Below, piece by piece: positions 1 through 7,836 of a stretch of 12,228 bases of DNA. The DNA comes from Bacteroidota bacterium. Its GTDB lineage: Bacteria > Bacteroidota > Bacteroidia > CAILMK01. The stretch lies in NCBI GenBank assembly GCA_013287095.1, contig JABDEJ010000066.1:1-12228 (forward strand). The letters run 5' to 3'. The notes below the pieces were generated by a model. It saw nothing but the letters and a program-made list of their open reading frames with translations, did not search any database and was not told the origin of the DNA. Each line of letters starts with the position of its first letter. Position 1 is the first letter of the stretch. The translations under genes were made by a program, and so were the position numbers.

Positions 1-912
1 TATTATCTGAAATTTGTAGAAAAGTACCCCACAGTGGCTTCACTTGCGGCAGCGGATGAGCATGAAGTACTTAAACTCTGGCAGGGATTGGGTTATTATT
101 CCAGGGGTAGAAACTTACTAAAAGCCGCCCGTCAGGTTATGGCAGATTTCAATGGTGTATTTCCAAATGATTATAAGGATGTTATCAAATTGAAGGGGGT
201 TGGGTCATATACGGCTGCGGCTATTGTCTCCATTGCATTCAATAAACCCCATGCCGTTCTTGATGGAAACGTTTTTAGGGTTCTATCACGTATTTATGGA
301 ATTGATACTCCCATTAATGCTGCGGGTGCAAAGGAATTATTCCAGGATTATGCGGATAAGTTGTTGGATAGAAAGAGCCCCGGAACTTTCAATGAGGCCT
401 TGATGGAATTTGGCGCAACCCTTTGCCTCTCAAATAACCCGCTTTGTAATGAGTGCCCTTTGAAGGACGATTGTTTCGCAAAAAAGAACAATTTGCAGAA
501 TGTACTCCCCGCAAAGCTGGCCTTGAAGAAGGTGAAAACCAGGTATTTTCATTACCTTTTTGTTAATAAGAATGACAATTTTGTTATCAGACATAGAAAG
601 CCAGGAGATATATGGCAGGGGCTGTATGAATTGCCTTTAATTGAAACGAAACGGGAAGAAATCCTGGGTATTAAAAAGGCTTCAGAAGAATCAGGGCTAA
701 AGCTTTCTTTTCTAAAACCTGTAAAAAAGATGACTCATAAACTCACCCACCAGCGCCTCGAAATTATGTTTTATGAAGCAGACCTTCTTTCCAATATTAA
801 CGGCGAGACTATTTTAACGGATGCTATTGGATACAAACATTATCCTTTGCCAAAGCCTTTGGAATTATTCTTAAAAGATTATCTTTGCACGCTCGAAATC
901 CCCGAAATCTAA
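1..912 (+). CDS. mutY: A/G-specific adenine glycosylase MutY (5' end outside window)
   Basis: Base-excision repair glycosylase that removes adenine mispaired with 8-oxoguanine. The reading frame is open from base 1 and clearly continues upstream, so the N-terminus, including the usual catalytic Glu region, is missing; 303 residues are visible. The helix-hairpin-helix reads LKGVGSYTAAAI, followed by VLDGNVFRVLSR, whose Asp (codon 262-264) is the expected catalytic Asp. A 4Fe-4S cluster loop C-X6-C-X2-C-X5-C is intact (Cys codons at 424, 445, 454 and 472). The remaining C-terminal part, from about base 530, fits the NUDIX-like 8-oxoG recognition domain, including a KLTHQRLE stretch. The internal GTG at 34 is not the start because homologous sequence precedes it. 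ssb follows after 19 bp, so the two are probably co-transcribed. Identification is firm. Confidence 0.95.
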   Translation, partial: YYLKFVEKYPTVASLAAADEHEVLKLWQGLGYYSRGRNLLKAARQVMADFNGVFPNDYKDVIKLKGVGSYTAAAIVSIAFNKPHAVLDGNVFRVLSRIYGIDTPINAAGAKELFQDYADKLLDRKSPGTFNEALMEFGATLCLSNNPLCNECPLKDDCFAKKNNLQNVLPAKLALKKVKTRYFHYLFVNKNDNFVIRHRKPGDIWQGLYELPLIETKREEILGIKKASEESGLKLSFLKPVKKMTHKLTHQRLEIMFYEADLLSNINGETILTDAIGYKHYPLPKPLELFLKDYLCTLEIPEI

Positions 913-931
913 CTACTTAAACTAATATATT

Positions 932-1384
932 ATGGCAAGCGTAAACAAAGTGATTTTAGTAGGAAACCTGGGCAAGGATCCTGAAGTGCGATATACTGGC
1001 AACAGCATTCCAGTTGCAAGCTTCTCACTCGCAACCACAGAATATTATAAGGACAAAAATGGGAACAGGCAGGAAATAACAGAGTGGCATAATATTGTCG
1101 CCTGGCGTAATCTTGCGGAACTGGCAGAGAAATATCTCAAAAAAGGAAAGCAGGTTTATGTTGAAGGGAAGTTGAGGTCCAGGTCATGGGATGACAAAGA
1201 CGGCAACAAGAAATATACAACTGAAGTGATCGCGGATAATTTTATACTGCTCGGCAAAAAAGAAGGCGATTCGGGTCAGGAAAGCAACCAGTCAAAAGCA
1301 CTAGCCAGTGTGCCGGAAGGGGTTGGGGTTGACCAGGCACCTACGCCAGACCAGATTCCAATTGATGATGACCTGCCATTTTAA
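932..1384 (+). CDS. ssb: Single-stranded DNA-binding protein SSB
   Basis: Binds single-stranded DNA as an oligomer during replication, recombination and repair, and recruits partner proteins through its C-terminal tail. The 150-residue length is slightly short for bacterial SSB. The OB fold spans about residues 4-108, starting with the typical MASVNKVILVGNLGKDPEVR and containing TEWHNIVAW and KGKQVYVEGKLRSRSW. A low-complexity linker rich in Gln, Ser and Pro follows, and the protein ends in the canonical acidic tip DDDLPF (residues 145-150). The ATG at 932 is the only sensible start; there is no clear Shine-Dalgarno sequence, as usual in Bacteroidota. It sits between mutY and gldE with short gaps (19 and 9 bp), consistent with one transcription unit. 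The mutY-ssb-gldE order is, from general knowledge, common in this phylum. Confidence 0.96.
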   Translation: MASVNKVILVGNLGKDPEVRYTGNSIPVASFSLATTEYYKDKNGNRQEITEWHNIVAWRNLAELAEKYLKKGKQVYVEGKLRSRSWDDKDGNKKYTTEVIADNFILLGKKEGDSGQESNQSKALASVPEGVGVDQAPTPDQIPIDDDLPF

Positions 1385-1393
1385 GCCCGGTTT

Positions 1394-2743
1394 TTGCTCA
1401 CCAACACCTATATTTTGGATACCATAGAAGGCGACTCGTCAACTTTACCTCTAAATTTTCTGATCTATATTAATAGTTTCACGGCCTTTCATGGCTTTGA
1501 AATAGGGTTTTGTTTGTTGCTTGTATTCTTTTCTGCCATGCTTTCCGGAGCAGAATCGGCTTACTTCTCTTTGAAAGGCGAAGACATCAAAGAAATAAGT
1601 GAAAAACACAAAAGGTTTAGCGCCCAGATTCTTTATCTGCACCAAAAACCGAAACTCCTGCTTGCAACTATTTTAATTGCCAATACAGTCAATAACATTC
1701 TATTTGCGGTGATAGGGGCGTCTTTGCTTGCCCAGATAAATTTTGCCGGCAACGCTCTTCTTGAATTGTTCATCAATGTGGTTCTTCTTACATTTATCAT
1801 TGTGCTTATTGGGGAGGTAGTTCCGAAGGTTTATGCAGCACATAACAATCTGAAGTTTGCATCATTTATGGCATATCCACTTGTGTTTTTGTCAAGGGTG
1901 TTTTACCCGTTATCAATAGTACTCGCCCGCACTACAAATTTATTTGAGCGGAACCTGCAAAAAGTTCATAATGTATCTATTAGCGACATAAAAAGCGCCA
2001 TTGAAATGACTTCCGTTGAAGATACCTCTCAGGAGGAAAAGAAAATCCTGAAAGGTATTATCTCTTTTGGAAATACATACGCCAAGCAGATCATGACCTC
2101 AAGGGTAGATGTGATGGCGCACGACATTAGTACCCCTTTTGATCAATTGGTATCTTTTATCAACCGCAACCAGTATTCGCGGGTGCCGGTGTATAATGGT
2201 AGTTTTGACAGGGTTGAGGGAATACTCTATATAAAAGATTTACTTGCACATTTGAATGAAGGTTCGGATTTTGATTGGAAGCCGCTCATCCGGGAACCCT
2301 ATTTTGTGCCAGAAATGAAGAAAATAGACCTTCTACTCCAGGAATTCAAGCAGAAAAAGGTGCACATGGCCATTGTGGTTGATGAATATGGAGGCACTGC
2401 CGGTATCGTAACACTGGAAGATATCCTAGAAGAAATAGTTGGGGACATCAATGATGAATTTGATGAGGATGAGGTTTTTTACAGCAAACTGGATGACAAC
2501 ACTTTTATATTCGATGGCAAAACAGCCCTTACTGATGTGGTAAAAGTTATGGATATAGGTGATGAAAGCTTTGAAGAGATCCGTGGCGAAGCTGAAAGTA
2601 TCGGAGGGCTTGTCGTTGAGCTTTCCGGAAGAATACCACGTCCCAAAGAACAGATAGAATTCGGCAAATTCGTTTTTACAGTTGAATTGTCTGACAGGAG
2701 GCGTGTGAGGCGTGTAAAGGTTTCTAAGAAATTGACTGAATGA
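1394..2743 (+). CDS. gldE: GldE-like gliding motility protein (CNNM + CBS pair + CorC/HlyC domain)
   Basis: Inner-membrane protein of the CNNM/CorC (hemolysin C-like) family; in Flavobacterium the homologue GldE supports gliding motility and T9SS function. Visible domain order: a DUF21/CNNM membrane part with about four hydrophobic segments (roughly residues 35-57, 88-112, 124-147 and 155-178), including SAMLSGAESAYFSL and LIGEVVPKVYAAH; a CBS pair (about 230-350, with QIMTSRVDV, YSRVPVY and the typical AIVVDEYGGTAGIVTLEDILEEIVGDI split across the second repeat); and a C-terminal CorC/HlyC transporter-associated domain (about 365-447). The start is uncertain: a TTG at 1394 gives 449 residues, a second in-frame TTG lies at 1415, and no ATG occurs before the first membrane helix. 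The stop overlaps the next start (ATGA). A general Mg/Co-transport-associated CNNM protein is the alternative; position next to mutY-ssb favours GldE. Confidence 0.85.
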   Translation: MLTNTYILDTIEGDSSTLPLNFLIYINSFTAFHGFEIGFCLLLVFFSAMLSGAESAYFSLKGEDIKEISEKHKRFSAQILYLHQKPKLLLATILIANTVNNILFAVIGASLLAQINFAGNALLELFINVVLLTFIIVLIGEVVPKVYAAHNNLKFASFMAYPLVFLSRVFYPLSIVLARTTNLFERNLQKVHNVSISDIKSAIEMTSVEDTSQEEKKILKGIISFGNTYAKQIMTSRVDVMAHDISTPFDQLVSFINRNQYSRVPVYNGSFDRVEGILYIKDLLAHLNEGSDFDWKPLIREPYFVPEMKKIDLLLQEFKQKKVHMAIVVDEYGGTAGIVTLEDILEEIVGDINDEFDEDEVFYSKLDDNTFIFDGKTALTDVVKVMDIGDESFEEIRGEAESIGGLVVELSGRIPRPKEQIEFGKFVFTVELSDRRRVRRVKVSKKLTE

Positions 2744-3726
2744 GAAAATTATATATCTTTTTCATAGCGTTCTGGGTATCTTTTATGACAATATACTCCA
2801 TTTATTACTATAAAGTTAAGAGTAAACTGGATCAGAGTGTCGTGGCCATGGCGCAAGATCTCCCACACACGGTTTTCGGATTTGAGGCACAAAGCGACTC
2901 AGATAAAAACATGATTTTTACTGAGGGGTTAAGCCAGATAATACCTACCTTATCAAAAGATTATGATAGTTTTCTTGTACCTGTTCCCGATACCGGTTTT
3001 GTTTCCTTTAATGGACCATACACCAAACCAAACATTGAAAAATTTTATGAGGGCCTTGTTACAAAATTCCAGAACCATCCACCTATCGAATTTAAAAATC
3101 TAAAAGATGGGAATCGGCTACTATTATCCTATTTCTTTGAAAATGTGCATCTTCCTGATGGCTTCAGGGTTTCAGAATCTGTGGTTGATTTCAGGGGTAA
3201 AAAAGTCAGGGCGCTTCAATACCACCATCAATACATATCAGACACCGGGTACGTTTCGTTTTACAAAAATGATAACATGCATGAATACGCACTCAAGGTA
3301 AAAGTAAATGATGGTAAAGATGAATTAACAATGTATAGCTGTGAGGCTTGCAATAGCTGGCTACATGCTAAATTGAAGGCGGATTCATTGATCAATTATA
3401 GTGTGAAATATGTTCCCGCGAATAATGAAAGTGTATTGATACCTGAACTTGATTTTAACATTGTGAAGGATTTTGATAAGGGCGGAACCAAAACCAATCC
3501 TGTTTTTAATGATTACGCTCTTGCGGAAGAACGTATAAAGTTCAAAATCAGCGCTCCCAAAGAAGGAGGCCCATTGGAAGCTAATAAATCCTATAACACA
3601 CCTGTCAACTTTGTAATGAACGGTAATGTGCTGATGTATATAAAAGAGGCAGGCAAAAAATTGCCTTATTGTATCATTTACATCAAAGATCCCGAGATCC
3701 TGAAGCCTGCTGCGAAGCAAAGGTGA
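2740..3726 (+). CDS. Unrecognised membrane-anchored protein translationally coupled to gldE
   Basis: A 328-residue protein with no family I can name. Residues about 4-24 form one hydrophobic segment followed by KVKSK, so it is probably anchored in the inner membrane with most of the chain outside the cytoplasm. There is no lipobox. The rest is soluble and beta-rich looking, with a Cys pair (C201, C204 in SCEACNSW), a further Cys at 311, and a Lys-rich end. The C-terminal part (about 230-322) vaguely recalls the final strands of serpin-like proteins: an IPELDFNI strand, then a long loop, then FVMNGNVLMYIKEAG and PYCIIYI. This is only a pattern impression. The ATG at 2740 overlaps the gldE stop by four bases, which suggests translational coupling and a linked envelope role. 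GldD normally follows GldE, but this protein is longer than and unlike the small GldD lipoprotein. Confidence 0.8.
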   Translation: MRKLYIFFIAFWVSFMTIYSIYYYKVKSKLDQSVVAMAQDLPHTVFGFEAQSDSDKNMIFTEGLSQIIPTLSKDYDSFLVPVPDTGFVSFNGPYTKPNIEKFYEGLVTKFQNHPPIEFKNLKDGNRLLLSYFFENVHLPDGFRVSESVVDFRGKKVRALQYHHQYISDTGYVSFYKNDNMHEYALKVKVNDGKDELTMYSCEACNSWLHAKLKADSLINYSVKYVPANNESVLIPELDFNIVKDFDKGGTKTNPVFNDYALAEERIKFKISAPKEGGPLEANKSYNTPVNFVMNGNVLMYIKEAGKKLPYCIIYIKDPEILKPAAKQR

Positions 3727-3975
3727 CAACCTGCCCATGACACCAAAACTTTAACTTAACATTAACATTTTGATGTTTAAACTTGTTTCTGATGGAATGG
3801 TCGAAAGGAATACCGGCCAGATATCATTATTTACGTGTTTTTTGCACATTCATTTTTGATAATAACAGACCACTGACACAAGCGAATGATTTGTTTTATT
3901 TCATTTTGGCCTTTTTTCAACAATTGTTCATGAAAAAAAAATCAATTGGCATACAAGTTGACGCATAGCGCGAAA

Positions 3976-5205
3976 ATGAAACCAGGCCTTCTAATTTTAA
4001 TGTTTATGCTGACATGTTGCCTGTATACAGCGGCCCAGCATTACCCGCCTGCTCATGGAGGCAATTCAGTTGACTCTGCTTCAAAAAAGGTGTCGCAATA
4101 CGATATTGCAGATCTGTACAGGCAGATCATAGGGAAGGAACCAAGAGGCTCATTTGACAGTAGCAAGATAAAAAAAGGCAAGGTTTACATTTCATTCATT
4201 CCGGCCATTGGATATACAGTGCAAACCACATTTACTGCCGTGGCAACTGCCAACCTCTCGTTTTATCTTGACGACAAAATGACTTCCAATATATCAACGA
4301 TATACGGTAGTGCGAATTTTTCGTTGCTACACCAGATCGTCATTCCTGTCATTACAAATATCTGGTCAAAAGGCAACGATTTTGATTTTTTGGGCGACTA
4401 TAGGTATTATGTGTATCCTTCAGTCACTTATGGACTTGGTGGCCATACGACCACGGCGGATGCCGACCCGATCGATTATAAATATATCCGTTTTTACCAG
4501 CAGGTTGCAAGGGAAGTGTATCCGGATTTGCTTCTCGGCGTTGGATATAATCTTGATTACCATTATGATATAAGGGAAACAAGCATAAAACCCGGTGAAA
4601 TTACTGATTTTGAAAAATATGGTCTTACTTCCACGTCTGTTTCTTCGGGTTTGTCCTTTAATGCGATCTATGACACCCGCAGAAACAGCAACAACCCTCA
4701 GGGGGGGTGGTATGGATATCTGAGCATCAGGCCGAACCTTACTTATCTTGGGAGTGATGCCAACTGGCAGTCAGTGTATCTGGAGTTCAGGAAATACATA
4801 AAGTTTCCTCAAAACTCCCATAATGTATTGGCTTTCTGGAATTTCAATTGGTTCACTTTCGGTCATGCACCATACCTGGATTTGCCTGCCACTGCCTGGG
4901 AAACGTATGCAAACAGCTCGCGTGGATATGTTCAAGACAGGTTCAAAGGCCCATCCATGCTTTATTTAGAAACCGAATACAGGTTCCAGATATTGAATAA
5001 TGGTTTTATGGGTGGTGTCGTGTTTGCCAATGCCCAGAGCATAGCCAACTACCCAAGTAATACTTTTGATGCGGTTTACCCCGGCTTTGGCGCGGGTTTG
5101 CGTTTCAAGATCAACAAATTCTCTAATACAAATGCCTGTATAGATTATGGCATCGGCCTTAATGGAACCAGGGCGTTTTATTTGAATCTGGGAGAAGTGT
5201 TTTAG
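3976..5205 (+). CDS. Outer-membrane beta-barrel protein with Omp85/BamA-type surface-antigen domain
   Basis: Predicted outer-membrane protein of 409 residues. The ATG at 3976 gives a good signal peptide (MKPGLLILMFMLTCCLYTAA, cleavage probably before QHY). An in-frame TTG at 3946 would add ten polar residues ahead of it and is unlikely. The mature protein alternates aromatic and polar residues as in a transmembrane beta-barrel. Two places match the Omp85 'bacterial surface antigen' barrel: YDTRRNSNNPQGGWYGYLS (around residues 225-245, like the DTRDNPxNPxxGW motif) and SRGYVQDRFKG with following YLETEYRFQI (like the conserved RGY loop and its strand). The chain ends in Phe after an aromatic strand, a typical beta-signal for BAM insertion. 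No POTRA repeats are evident: only about 50 residues lie between the signal peptide and the barrel. The substrate or role is unknown; both flanks are intergenic, so it looks monocistronic. Confidence 0.8.
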   Translation: MKPGLLILMFMLTCCLYTAAQHYPPAHGGNSVDSASKKVSQYDIADLYRQIIGKEPRGSFDSSKIKKGKVYISFIPAIGYTVQTTFTAVATANLSFYLDDKMTSNISTIYGSANFSLLHQIVIPVITNIWSKGNDFDFLGDYRYYVYPSVTYGLGGHTTTADADPIDYKYIRFYQQVAREVYPDLLLGVGYNLDYHYDIRETSIKPGEITDFEKYGLTSTSVSSGLSFNAIYDTRRNSNNPQGGWYGYLSIRPNLTYLGSDANWQSVYLEFRKYIKFPQNSHNVLAFWNFNWFTFGHAPYLDLPATAWETYANSSRGYVQDRFKGPSMLYLETEYRFQILNNGFMGGVVFANAQSIANYPSNTFDAVYPGFGAGLRFKINKFSNTNACIDYGIGLNGTRAFYLNLGEVF

Positions 5206-5339
5206 GCAAATAAGAATTAGGAATTAAGAACCCGAAGGCTCGTGATAGCAATTAAGATTGGGGATTCCTCTTTTCGACTATTCCATGATGAACCAACATA
5301 TATCCTTAAGTTTATTATCCATAAATGCATCACCCACTA

Positions 5340-5386
5340 CTCTCACCTTCTCAACTTCTTCTCACTTCTCACCTCTCACTTCTCAC
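5340..5386. repeat. Heptanucleotide tandem repeat (TTCTCAC) in the rfbF leader
   Basis: Four contiguous 7-bp units lie at 5359-5386: TTCTCAC, TTCTCAC, CTCTCAC, TTCTCAC. Degenerate units precede them (CTCTCAC at 5340 and TTCTCAA at 5348). The plus strand is almost purely pyrimidine, apart from one A per unit. The tract ends 24 bp before the rfbF ATG. The unit length is not a multiple of three, but the tract is outside any supported gene. Confidence 0.75.
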
Positions 5387-5410
5387 CAAATTCCCTAACT
5401 TGCCGCCATT

Positions 5411-6187
5411 ATGAAAGTCGTAATATTTGCAGGGGGCAAAGGCACCCGAATTTCTGAGGAATCTCATTTGAAACCCAAGCCCATGGTCGAGATCGGTGGG
5501 AAACCTATTCTTTGGCATATCATGAAAATATATTCTGCCTTCGGGCACAATGAATTTGTGATCTGCCTGGGATACAAGGGCTATGTGATCAAGGAATATT
5601 TCATGAATTATTTCCTTCACAATTCAGACCTCACCATTGACCTGAAAAACAACAGCGTTTCGGTTCATGATACCAAATCTGAAAATTTTAAGGTAACACT
5701 CGTAGAAACCGGGCTGGAAACCATGACAGCCGGCAGGTTAAAAAGGGTCCAGCAATATGTTGAAAACGACGATTTTATGCTTACTTATGGTGATGGTGTT
5801 GCCAGTATTAACATTAACAAACTGATTGCATTTCACAAAGAAAAGAACAAAATCGCGACCATGACGGCCATACAGCCCGGTAGCCGTTTTGGGATCATGG
5901 AACTGGATGCTAATGACGATGTTACTGCCTTCAAGGAAAAGCCATCAGACGATGGTGCCTGGATCAATGGTGGGTTTTTTGTGCTGAAGCCGGAAGTATT
6001 TAAATACCTGAAAGACGATGCTGATGATATCATGTGGGAACGCCAGCCGCTTGATGATCTTGCGAAAGACAATCAACTTACAGCCTATCGCCACACTGGT
6101 TTCTGGAAATGCATGGATACATTGCGTGATAGCCTGGACCTGAATACAATGTGGGACGAAAACCCTGAATGGAAGCTTTGGAAATGA
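5411..6187 (+). CDS. rfbF: Glucose-1-phosphate cytidylyltransferase (CDP-glucose synthesis)
   Basis: Transfers CMP from CTP to alpha-D-glucose-1-phosphate, giving CDP-glucose, the first step towards CDP-linked 3,6-dideoxyhexoses and related sugars of surface polysaccharide. The 258-residue length is normal for RfbF. The N-terminus MKVVIFAGGKGTR is the nucleotidyltransferase signature, followed by LKPKPMVEIGGKPILWHIM, which holds the conserved substrate-binding Lys. A YGDG metal-site motif lies at residues 126-129 (D128). The C-terminal WINGGFFVL, WERQPLDDL and GFWKCMDTLRD are characteristic of the cytidylyltransferases rather than of RmlA-type thymidylyltransferases. The ATG at 5411 starts directly at the beta-strand and is convincing. 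It overlaps rfbG by four bases, so the two are translated together. The alternative name is ddhA/ascA. Confidence 0.95.
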   Translation: MKVVIFAGGKGTRISEESHLKPKPMVEIGGKPILWHIMKIYSAFGHNEFVICLGYKGYVIKEYFMNYFLHNSDLTIDLKNNSVSVHDTKSENFKVTLVETGLETMTAGRLKRVQQYVENDDFMLTYGDGVASININKLIAFHKEKNKIATMTAIQPGSRFGIMELDANDDVTAFKEKPSDDGAWINGGFFVLKPEVFKYLKDDADDIMWERQPLDDLAKDNQLTAYRHTGFWKCMDTLRDSLDLNTMWDENPEWKLWK

Positions 6188-7251
6188 TCGAAAAGCTAAA
6201 ACATAGCTATCATGGCAAAAAAGTTTTTGTGACCGGGCACACCGGTTTCAAGGGAGCCTGGATGCTGGCAGTATTAAAAAACCTTGGCGCTAAAGTAAAA
6301 GGTTATGCATTGGATCCCGAAGGCCAGACAAACCTCTATACCCTGCTCAATGGTGATAAACTCTGCAATTCCGTAATCGCTGATATTCGAAATAAAGAAA
6401 AGTTAGACAAGGAGATACATCTATTTCAGCCTGATTTTGTTTTTCATCTTGCAGCACAATCCCTTGTCAGGGTTTCATATGATAAACCTGTTGAAACCTT
6501 TGAAACCAATGTAATAGGCACAACTTATCTGTTGGAAGCTGTTCGTAGGCTTGAGAGACAATGCAGTGTGGTGATTGTGACCACAGACAAGGTATATGAA
6601 AACAGGGAAACCTGGGATGCTTATAAAGAAGATGATCCTTTAGGTGGGTTTGACCCATATTCTTCCAGTAAGGCAGCGGCAGAGATCGTAACGGCCTCAT
6701 ACCGGAAATCATTTTTTATGCCTGACCGGTTTTCTTATCACCGCAAAGCTGTCGCATCTGCCCGGGCTGGTAATGTCATTGGCGGGGGAGACTGGGCAAA
6801 AGACCGCATCGTACCTGATCTCGTCAGGGCGCTGTCTAACAATCATACCCTTACGGTGCGTAATCCCGAATCTGTACGTCCCTGGCAGCATGTGTTGGAG
6901 CCTGTTTGTGGCTACCTTTTGCTTGGGGCCAGGCTACAGGAAGAACCTCAGAAATTTGCAACGGCATATAATTTCGGCCCATTGGAAGCTGACAACCTCA
7001 TGGTGCGGGAATTGGTGGAAAAAAGCCTGAAGATTTGGGGCAGTGGTTCTTACAAGGAACTACCTGATGTACAGGCGCCCCATGAGGCTGGTTTGTTAAG
7101 GCTTAATATCAGCAAAGCCATCAACGAACTTGGTTGGAAACCCAAATGGGATTCTGAAAAGGCATTGAAAATGACATTAAACTGGTATAAAAGTTATAAA
7201 GTCGACGCACAGGCTATTACTGAAAGCCAGATAGCGGAATACCTGGAATAG
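6184..7251 (+). CDS. rfbG: CDP-glucose 4,6-dehydratase
   Basis: NAD-dependent dehydratase of the extended short-chain dehydrogenase family that converts CDP-glucose to CDP-4-keto-6-deoxyglucose. From the ATG at 6184 the protein has 355 residues, the usual size. The Rossmann motif is VTGHTGFKGAW (residues 16-26), NADB strands continue with FHLAAQSLVRVSY, the active-site region is TTDKVYEN (133-140), and the catalytic YxxxK is Y159-S-S-S-K163. RAGNVIGGGDWAKDRIVPDLVRA and VRPWQHVLEP are typical RfbG blocks. I prefer 6184 over the in-frame ATG at 6169, because 6184 forms an ATGA overlap with the rfbF stop and gives the shorter N-terminus seen in the family. No rfbH-like dehydratase, epimerase or glycosyltransferase follows; the next gene is convergent, 2 bp away. 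The final sugar must therefore be made by enzymes encoded elsewhere. Confidence 0.94.
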   Translation: MIEKLKHSYHGKKVFVTGHTGFKGAWMLAVLKNLGAKVKGYALDPEGQTNLYTLLNGDKLCNSVIADIRNKEKLDKEIHLFQPDFVFHLAAQSLVRVSYDKPVETFETNVIGTTYLLEAVRRLERQCSVVIVTTDKVYENRETWDAYKEDDPLGGFDPYSSSKAAAEIVTASYRKSFFMPDRFSYHRKAVASARAGNVIGGGDWAKDRIVPDLVRALSNNHTLTVRNPESVRPWQHVLEPVCGYLLLGARLQEEPQKFATAYNFGPLEADNLMVRELVEKSLKIWGSGSYKELPDVQAPHEAGLLRLNISKAINELGWKPKWDSEKALKMTLNWYKSYKVDAQAITESQIAEYLE

Positions 7252-7253
7252 CC

Positions 7254-7781
7254 TTAATCAGCCTTAAAACTGGGGCTGCTTGTGGGCGGCACATTCAATT
7301 TGGAGCTTAGATCAGGACATTTCTTTCTCATGGTTGCATAATCCGTCTGGCCGCAATCAATGAAAACCCAGTTTTTGCCTTTATCCTTAGAAATTCCGAC
7401 AAATGTACTCACAGTGGTTACGATTCCTCCCTGAACCCTCATTTGGGTCACAACCGGAATGCTGGATTGCAGTTCGCCAGCGGTATCAATTACCCAGGAT
7501 GGGTCTTCCACATTGATGTCAAATATGGTGATGTTATAACGGTGCCATTGTGCCTCATAGCCTTTGAGGCTGTCCGCAAAAGCAGCTTCGCCGCCCATAT
7601 CCTGGATGATTCTGGGGTCGGTGTATTTTATGTAAATAGCATAATTTTTCTTTACAAGAGCCTTTCCCATATTTTCTGCCTGTTGCCTGATTACAGGGGC
7701 ATAATCACCATTACCTCCGCGAAAAGGTTTAAATGCTGTTAGGGCACAAAATACAATTAGAATAATTGCTATGTTTTTCAT
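7254..7781 (-). CDS. Small secreted protein, possibly NTF2/SnoaL-like
   Basis: A 175-residue protein with an N-terminal signal peptide (MKNIAIILIVFCALTAFK), so it is exported to the periplasm or surface; no lipobox is seen. The pattern is an alpha-helical start (QQAENMGKALVKKNYAIYIKYTDP), a region ending in a predicted helix (AAFADSLKGYEAQW), then several beta-strands with a late GKNWVFIDCG. This order resembles the NTF2/SnoaL cone fold, where such proteins often read 'dGkWkFid' near the end. That is an inference from the pattern, and no catalytic residues are recognisable. The Pro/Ser-rich tail is probably disordered. It lies 51 bp downstream of the fasciclin lipoprotein on the same strand and could be co-transcribed or use its own promoter. 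It converges on rfbG with only 2 bp between the stops. Confidence 0.75.
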   Translation of the reverse strand: MKNIAIILIVFCALTAFKPFRGGNGDYAPVIRQQAENMGKALVKKNYAIYIKYTDPRIIQDMGGEAAFADSLKGYEAQWHRYNITIFDINVEDPSWVIDTAGELQSSIPVVTQMRVQGGIVTTVSTFVGISKDKGKNWVFIDCGQTDYATMRKKCPDLSSKLNVPPTSSPSFKAD

Positions 7782-7804
7782 TTATCAGTTCTTAAGACGC
7801 AATG

Positions 7805-7836
7805 CAAATTAAGGATTCTTACGGAAACTATCTCAA
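7805..7836 (-). promoter_or_regulatory. Possible Bacteroidota-type promoter for the gene at 7254-7781
   Basis: On the minus strand a TTG (complement of 7834-7836) is followed after 21 bp by TTAATTTG (complement of 7805-7812), one mismatch from the TAnnTTTG -7 consensus, then CATTG. The start codon is 23 bp further on. The TTG lies inside the end of the upstream fasciclin gene. This is suggestive only; AT-rich DNA gives such matches by chance. Confidence 0.3.

Noticed and set aside
3385..3738. 117-codon minus-strand frame over the unknown gldE-coupled gene
   Set aside because: Antisense shadow; the plus frame has the overlap with gldE, a membrane anchor and full length.
3727..3975. 249-bp spacer with a 61-codon TTG-started frame at 3783 and a short AACAT-TTTG-ATGTT inverted repeat
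   Set aside because: The small frame has no convincing start or family features, and the inverted repeat is a 5-bp AT stem without a T-run. I see no supported gene, terminator or exact -7 box in the spacer.
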